Shown piece after piece: positions 19,036-22,027 of a stretch of DNA of 22,027 nucleotides. Position 1 is the first letter of the stretch. Each line of letters begins with the position of its first letter. The stretch covers positions 1 through 22,027 of the forward strand of contig JAANSK020261938.1 in NCBI GenBank assembly GCA_011763485.2, given 5' to 3'. This stretch comes from Isoetes engelmannii (taxonomy: Eukaryota; Streptophyta; Lycopodiopsida; Isoetales; Isoetaceae). The translations under genes and the position numbers were made by a program. Under the pieces are notes generated by a model. It was not told the origin of the DNA. It saw only the letters and a list, made by a program, of their open reading frames with translations, and searched no databases.

Positions 19036-20190
19036 TGCTCCCCCTTGGCCTTTATAATCCACAACTCCTACTTGACTTTTAGCATTCATCAACTTGGGTC
19101 AATAAGAATCTTAGTCAATATGTCAGGCTGCTGCAATTTTGTGGGAATTTAGGTCACATCTATTTCTCCTCTTTCTACTTCATCTTGTATGATGTGATCA
19201 TGTATCTCAATGTGTTTGGTCAGAGAATGATGAACCATAATTTTGATCATTGCCACTCCACTTTAGTTATCATAGTATAGCTTGGTAGAGTCTGGTAACA
19301 AGCCTAAAGTTGACTTTGTATCATCTAAATTTCCTCCCCAGTCTGCATCGGCATAGCCTGTCAAGATCTTTTCTTCACTTTTGGTGAAACAAATGCCATG
19401 ATACAAATTACCCTTCAAATATCTCAAAACCCTTTTGGCCCCCATCCAATGCTCTCTTCCTGGATTATCGCAAATGCGACTGAACAAGTTAAGTGCATAT
19501 GCGGTATCCGGCCTTATACTATTAACAATAAGAAAGCGTGCGTATCAGCACACGATACGATACCTTTTCCATTTCCCTTCGTTCAAACAGATTTTTCGGA
19601 CACACCTTGCTGCAAATCTTCATGCCTGGTACAAGGGATGTTTCTGATTTATTACAATCCTCCATTCTGTATTGAATCAAACCTTTTTTAATATTCTGCT
19701 CTTACGTTAAAAAAAAACTCCTCCTTTGTCCTATTTCTCCTAACCTTCATACCCAGCAATTTCTTAAGCTCACCTAATTCTGACATTCGAAAGCGTCCTT
19801 TCAATAATATTTTGCATCTTTCGAGATATGATTTGTCATTACTAGCTATGACACAATCATCAACGTAAAGGGCCATGATTAAGCACTTATCCCCTTCTTT
19901 CCACATGTATAAATTGCCTTCCGTTTTCAATTTCATAAACCCAATAGGAAGCAAGAAATCATTCATGCATACGTACCATTGTCTAGACGCTTGTCTTGAG
20001 CCGTAGATCGCTTTTCTCAGTCTACACACCATATTATCTCCTTGTTCATATCCTTCAGGCTGCTGCATATAAATTTCTTCTTTTAGATCTCCACTTAGAA
20101 ATGTTGTCTTCGCGTCCATGTGCTCTATTTCCATATCATTTTGAATTGCTAATGCTTGAAAAAAAATTGCACATAAGCTACATCCAATCA
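18955..20190 (-). mobile_element. Ty1/copia relic, 3' half
   Basis: A minus-strand LTR retrotransposon fossil. The reverse transcriptase region (about 20165-19690) shows MDAKTTFLSGDLKEEIYM, QPEGYEQ, CRLRKAIYGSRQASRQWY and the catalytic LYVDDCVIA. The RNase H region (about 19490-19150) shows RVLRYLKG and GYADADWGGNLDD. A polypurine tract AAGGGGGAGCA lies at 19036-19046. The LTR starts at 19035 with TGTTGTGTATG and continues only to 18955. Gag, protease and integrase are absent. It is broken, with several breaks, yet the RT portion still reads well, suggesting moderate age. Confidence 0.88.
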
Positions 20191-20418
20191 TGTACTTGAA
20201 GAGCTCATGTGAACAAATCTATGATGCAAAAGCTGAACAAGTTGACCTTGTTCATGCAGATACAATTTCCAGCAGATTATCATACCAAGGATGCAATTGT
20301 GAGCAATAGGCTTTCCTAAAACACCAATAAGATCAATCACATGATGAAAACCAACAGCCTTCTTCTAACAATGCCTCCAAACTTCTCTCCCTAGTTCAGC
20401 CTCCAAAAAAGAAGGAAC
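20188..20418 (-). pseudogene. Possible PARN-like ribonuclease exon remnant
   Basis: After an acceptor-like CTTCACTTACCAG, the minus frame reads VPSFLEAELGREVWRHC, one stop, then KKAVGFHHVIDLIGVLGKP and IAHNCILG. The AVGF-x-x-VIDL...KP-I-(G)HN pattern resembles the DEDD nuclease domain of plant poly(A)-specific ribonuclease PARN, in which AVGFR-x-VIDL precedes the VGHN block. Here the glycine before HN is missing and the sequence after HNC diverges, so it would be a decayed single exon. The copia RT relic abuts its 3' side. Weak recognition from memory; an unrelated chance frame is possible. Confidence 0.3.
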
Positions 20419-20954
20419 CTGGTAAGTGAAGATAGTAATGAACAATATGGAATGAAGACAATAGTTCAGACATGCAATTAGTGCAGCTTTGGCAGTTTAG
20501 GAGGCTCTTTGACTTTCTAAATTGTGCTGAAAATGCAGATTGTTAATGGAGCACATTTCAATGCCATATAACATTATTCTATATGCTAGGAGTAGAATGA
20601 GCATCTAATCTTAAGTCTTTCGTAATATAACTCTGTTCATTTTTATACTCATACTTTTGTTCCAAAGGAATGATGGGTGTCTTGGGAGCGTTGGTGCTAG
20701 AGTGGAGAATATGTGAGCAGGCACTCACAAGTCACCACTGCTTACCCATGAAAAAAAAGAAAAGAAAAAAGAAAATCAATAACGACAAGTGCATAATTTG
20801 GTTTATATACTCCAACAAGTCAATCACCTCTAAAATGGAATGCAAAGAAATATTTTCAAATCTCTCCATCTGTAAATGAAGTGAATATGAACACTAGTTA
20901 ACTGAGGCAGATGCATCTATGCATTAATATATCTCAATATTTATCTCAAATCTA
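20419..20954. other. AT-rich stretch without recognised genes
   Basis: No gene is seen. An A/G-rich run lies at about 20750-20776 (AAAAAAAAGAAAAGAAAAAAG). It could hold introns of the decayed genes on either side. Confidence 0.4.
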
Positions 20955-21355
20955 CTTCATAGCCTACATTAACGCTGCAAAGCATAAGCATATAACATAA
21001 GAATCTATACCAACAGAGAGGGTTCTAAATCAACCACTTATCAAAACAGTATCTACCCAGCTCCCTATTGCCATGTGTCCAGCAATCGCCCAAAGGGGTT
21101 TCCAAAAATGAACGTTTGGTTGCACAATGGCTTGTACTAAGCATTCTACTTCCTGAAGGCGTGCTGCATGACCAAAAAGATCCATTATTCATGTGAAATG
21201 GTATATTTCAGGTAGCAAACCATGATACTCCATCAACATCATATTAGCTGCCTTCACAATACTCACTCGCTTGCACACAGTGGAAATACCTATGAAAGCT
21301 ATATTATCTAGTTTTACCTTTTCAAATAATGGCAGGATAAGAGATACATACTTGA
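20955..21355 (-). pseudogene. PPR protein pseudogene, C-terminal repeats and E-motif region
   Basis: The minus strand reads LPLFEKVKLDNIAFIGISTV, then SIVKAANMMLMEYHGLLPEI, YHFT, IMDLFGHAARLQEVECLVQA, QPNVHFWKPLWAI and, after a frame change, ELGRYCFDKVVDLEP-like text. This is the usual ending of plant PLS-class PPR editing factors: PDxITFIGVLSAC, then HGxxPxxEHYxCMVDLLGRAGRL, then QPNxxxWxxLLGACRxHGN, then an E motif. One stop after YHFT, at least one frame change and no DYW domain mark it as a pseudogene. It is unlinked to the one at 10480, which covers other repeats and lies on the opposite strand. Confidence 0.8.
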
Positions 21356-21529
21356 AAGTTTGCCAGTTTCAGGTCGTAATAGAACCTATGAAAAGTTAAA
21401 TTATAATAAGCGGTCTGCAAGCATATGCTGCATATGATACATATGATATGCTACCATGTAATCATTCTCAAGCTTTAGATGGAGTTGTGGCTGGCATTAA
21501 TGTACTCTAATCTATTGGCACTCTTGTTG
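21356..21529. other. Short spacer
   Basis: AT-rich, with nested ATATG-type palindromes around 21420-21450. No gene seen. Confidence 0.4.
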
Positions 21530-22027
21530 TGTAACGGGCCCATGTTAGACAACTCGAGTATTCGATCCTTGAACGTGCCTGTGGAGCATTCCCGAGACAC
21601 TGACATAAATGTGTAGAAGCAACTACTCATAAACGTCTAGACGGGTTTGCTCAGTTGATTAAGGGCATGTCGGTTAGGAACGTTACAAATGGTGTCAGAG
21701 CAGGGCTCGAGTTCGAGTCTCCATGGGTGCCTGTCATGAACTTACGCGAAGAACAGGGCAATATGCAGAGAATACACAAGGAAATACAAGAGAATACGCG
21801 GAAATACCAAAGAATCTGATATATATACAAAAGAATACAAGTACAATGGCCCGAAGGCGAACAAGGAAGCAAGACAGATGCCAGTGCATGAGATCGTGCC
21901 AAGTGTCGCACATTCATGCAGGTTCCAAAAGGTTCAGGAAGCTACCGCATATATGTAGAAGATGCCAAAAGATAATATCACATGAAAATAGTTAGTGCAC
22001 TTGGCTAAGGCGTGTTGCTTGCAATTA
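21530..22027 (+). mobile_element. Short-LTR retroelement (TRIM-like), 5' end, runs off window
   Basis: A putative 158-bp LTR runs from TGTAACGGGCCC (21530) to GGAACGTTACA (21687), with perfect 7-bp inverted ends TGTAACG/CGTTACA. Two bases later lies TGGTGTCAGAGC (21690-21701), one mismatch from TGGTATCAGAGC, the initiator-Met tRNA primer-binding site used by many plant LTR elements. About 325 bp of A-rich internal sequence follows, without coding domains. Such short LTRs are typical of TRIM elements, which have no genes of their own. No second LTR is seen before the window ends. Age and completeness cannot be judged. Confidence 0.6.
21647..21719 (+). promoter_or_regulatory. tRNA-like A and B boxes across the LTR/primer-site junction
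   Basis: TTGCTCAGTTGA (21647-21658) resembles a tRNA A box (TRGYNNARNNGG), and GAGTTCGAGTC (21709-21719) resembles a B box (GGTTCRANTCC). Their ~60-nt spacing is within the pol III range. They flank the end of the LTR and the primer-binding site. It could instead mean that this region is a tRNA-derived SINE. Confidence 0.4.

Noticed and set aside
1-22027. CRISPR arrays, bacterial operons, rRNA or intact tRNA genes
   Set aside because: None seen. Repeats are local doublets or microsatellites, and tRNA-like segments lack a full cloverleaf.

Overview
The window is nuclear DNA of a land plant. Evidence: a DUF4057-family gene known from plants, with plant-type spliced exons; two decayed pentatricopeptide-repeat (PPR) genes; and remains of plant-type LINE, chromovirus (Ty3/gypsy) and copia elements. 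The relic density suggests a large genome, perhaps a fern or other seedless plant, but the species cannot be fixed from sequence alone.

Layout. 1-3560: accessory DNA with unassigned open frames, a cluster of seven near-palindromic 14-mers, a zinc-knuckle ORF resembling LINE ORF1, a tRNA-like (SINE-like) stretch and two local tandem duplications. 4319-~8000, minus strand: the only gene that looks intact. Its five exons (7405 down to 5348) give a 333-residue DUF4057 protein. 8050-10470: AT-rich intergenic DNA with microsatellites. 10480-11030, plus: PPR pseudogene. 12350-14675, plus: degraded LINE with endonuclease and reverse transcriptase. 14676-18954, plus: broken chromovirus 3' half (integrase, chromodomain, polypurine tract, one putative LTR). 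18955-20190, minus: broken copia 3' half (RT, RNase H, polypurine tract, start of LTR). 20188-20418, minus: possible PARN-like exuclease exon remnant. 20955-21355, minus: second PPR pseudogene. 21530-end: a very short LTR (158 bp) with a primer-binding site, running off the window.

Main finding. Downstream of the DUF4057 stop codon, on the same strand, lie five further exon-like units (5172-4319). Each has a plausible acceptor. The four internal units each start with two bases and end with one base of a split codon, and the fifth ends in a stop. Each carries one copy of the family's K-x-[RK]-E-x-x-G-[SG] motif. A donor inside the conserved C-terminal PPGGESS coding sequence of exon 5 is in exactly the matching phase. 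The locus may therefore make two proteins: the standard 333-aa form and a 488-aa form in which the motif count rises from five to ten. All of this was read by eye; no database search was run.
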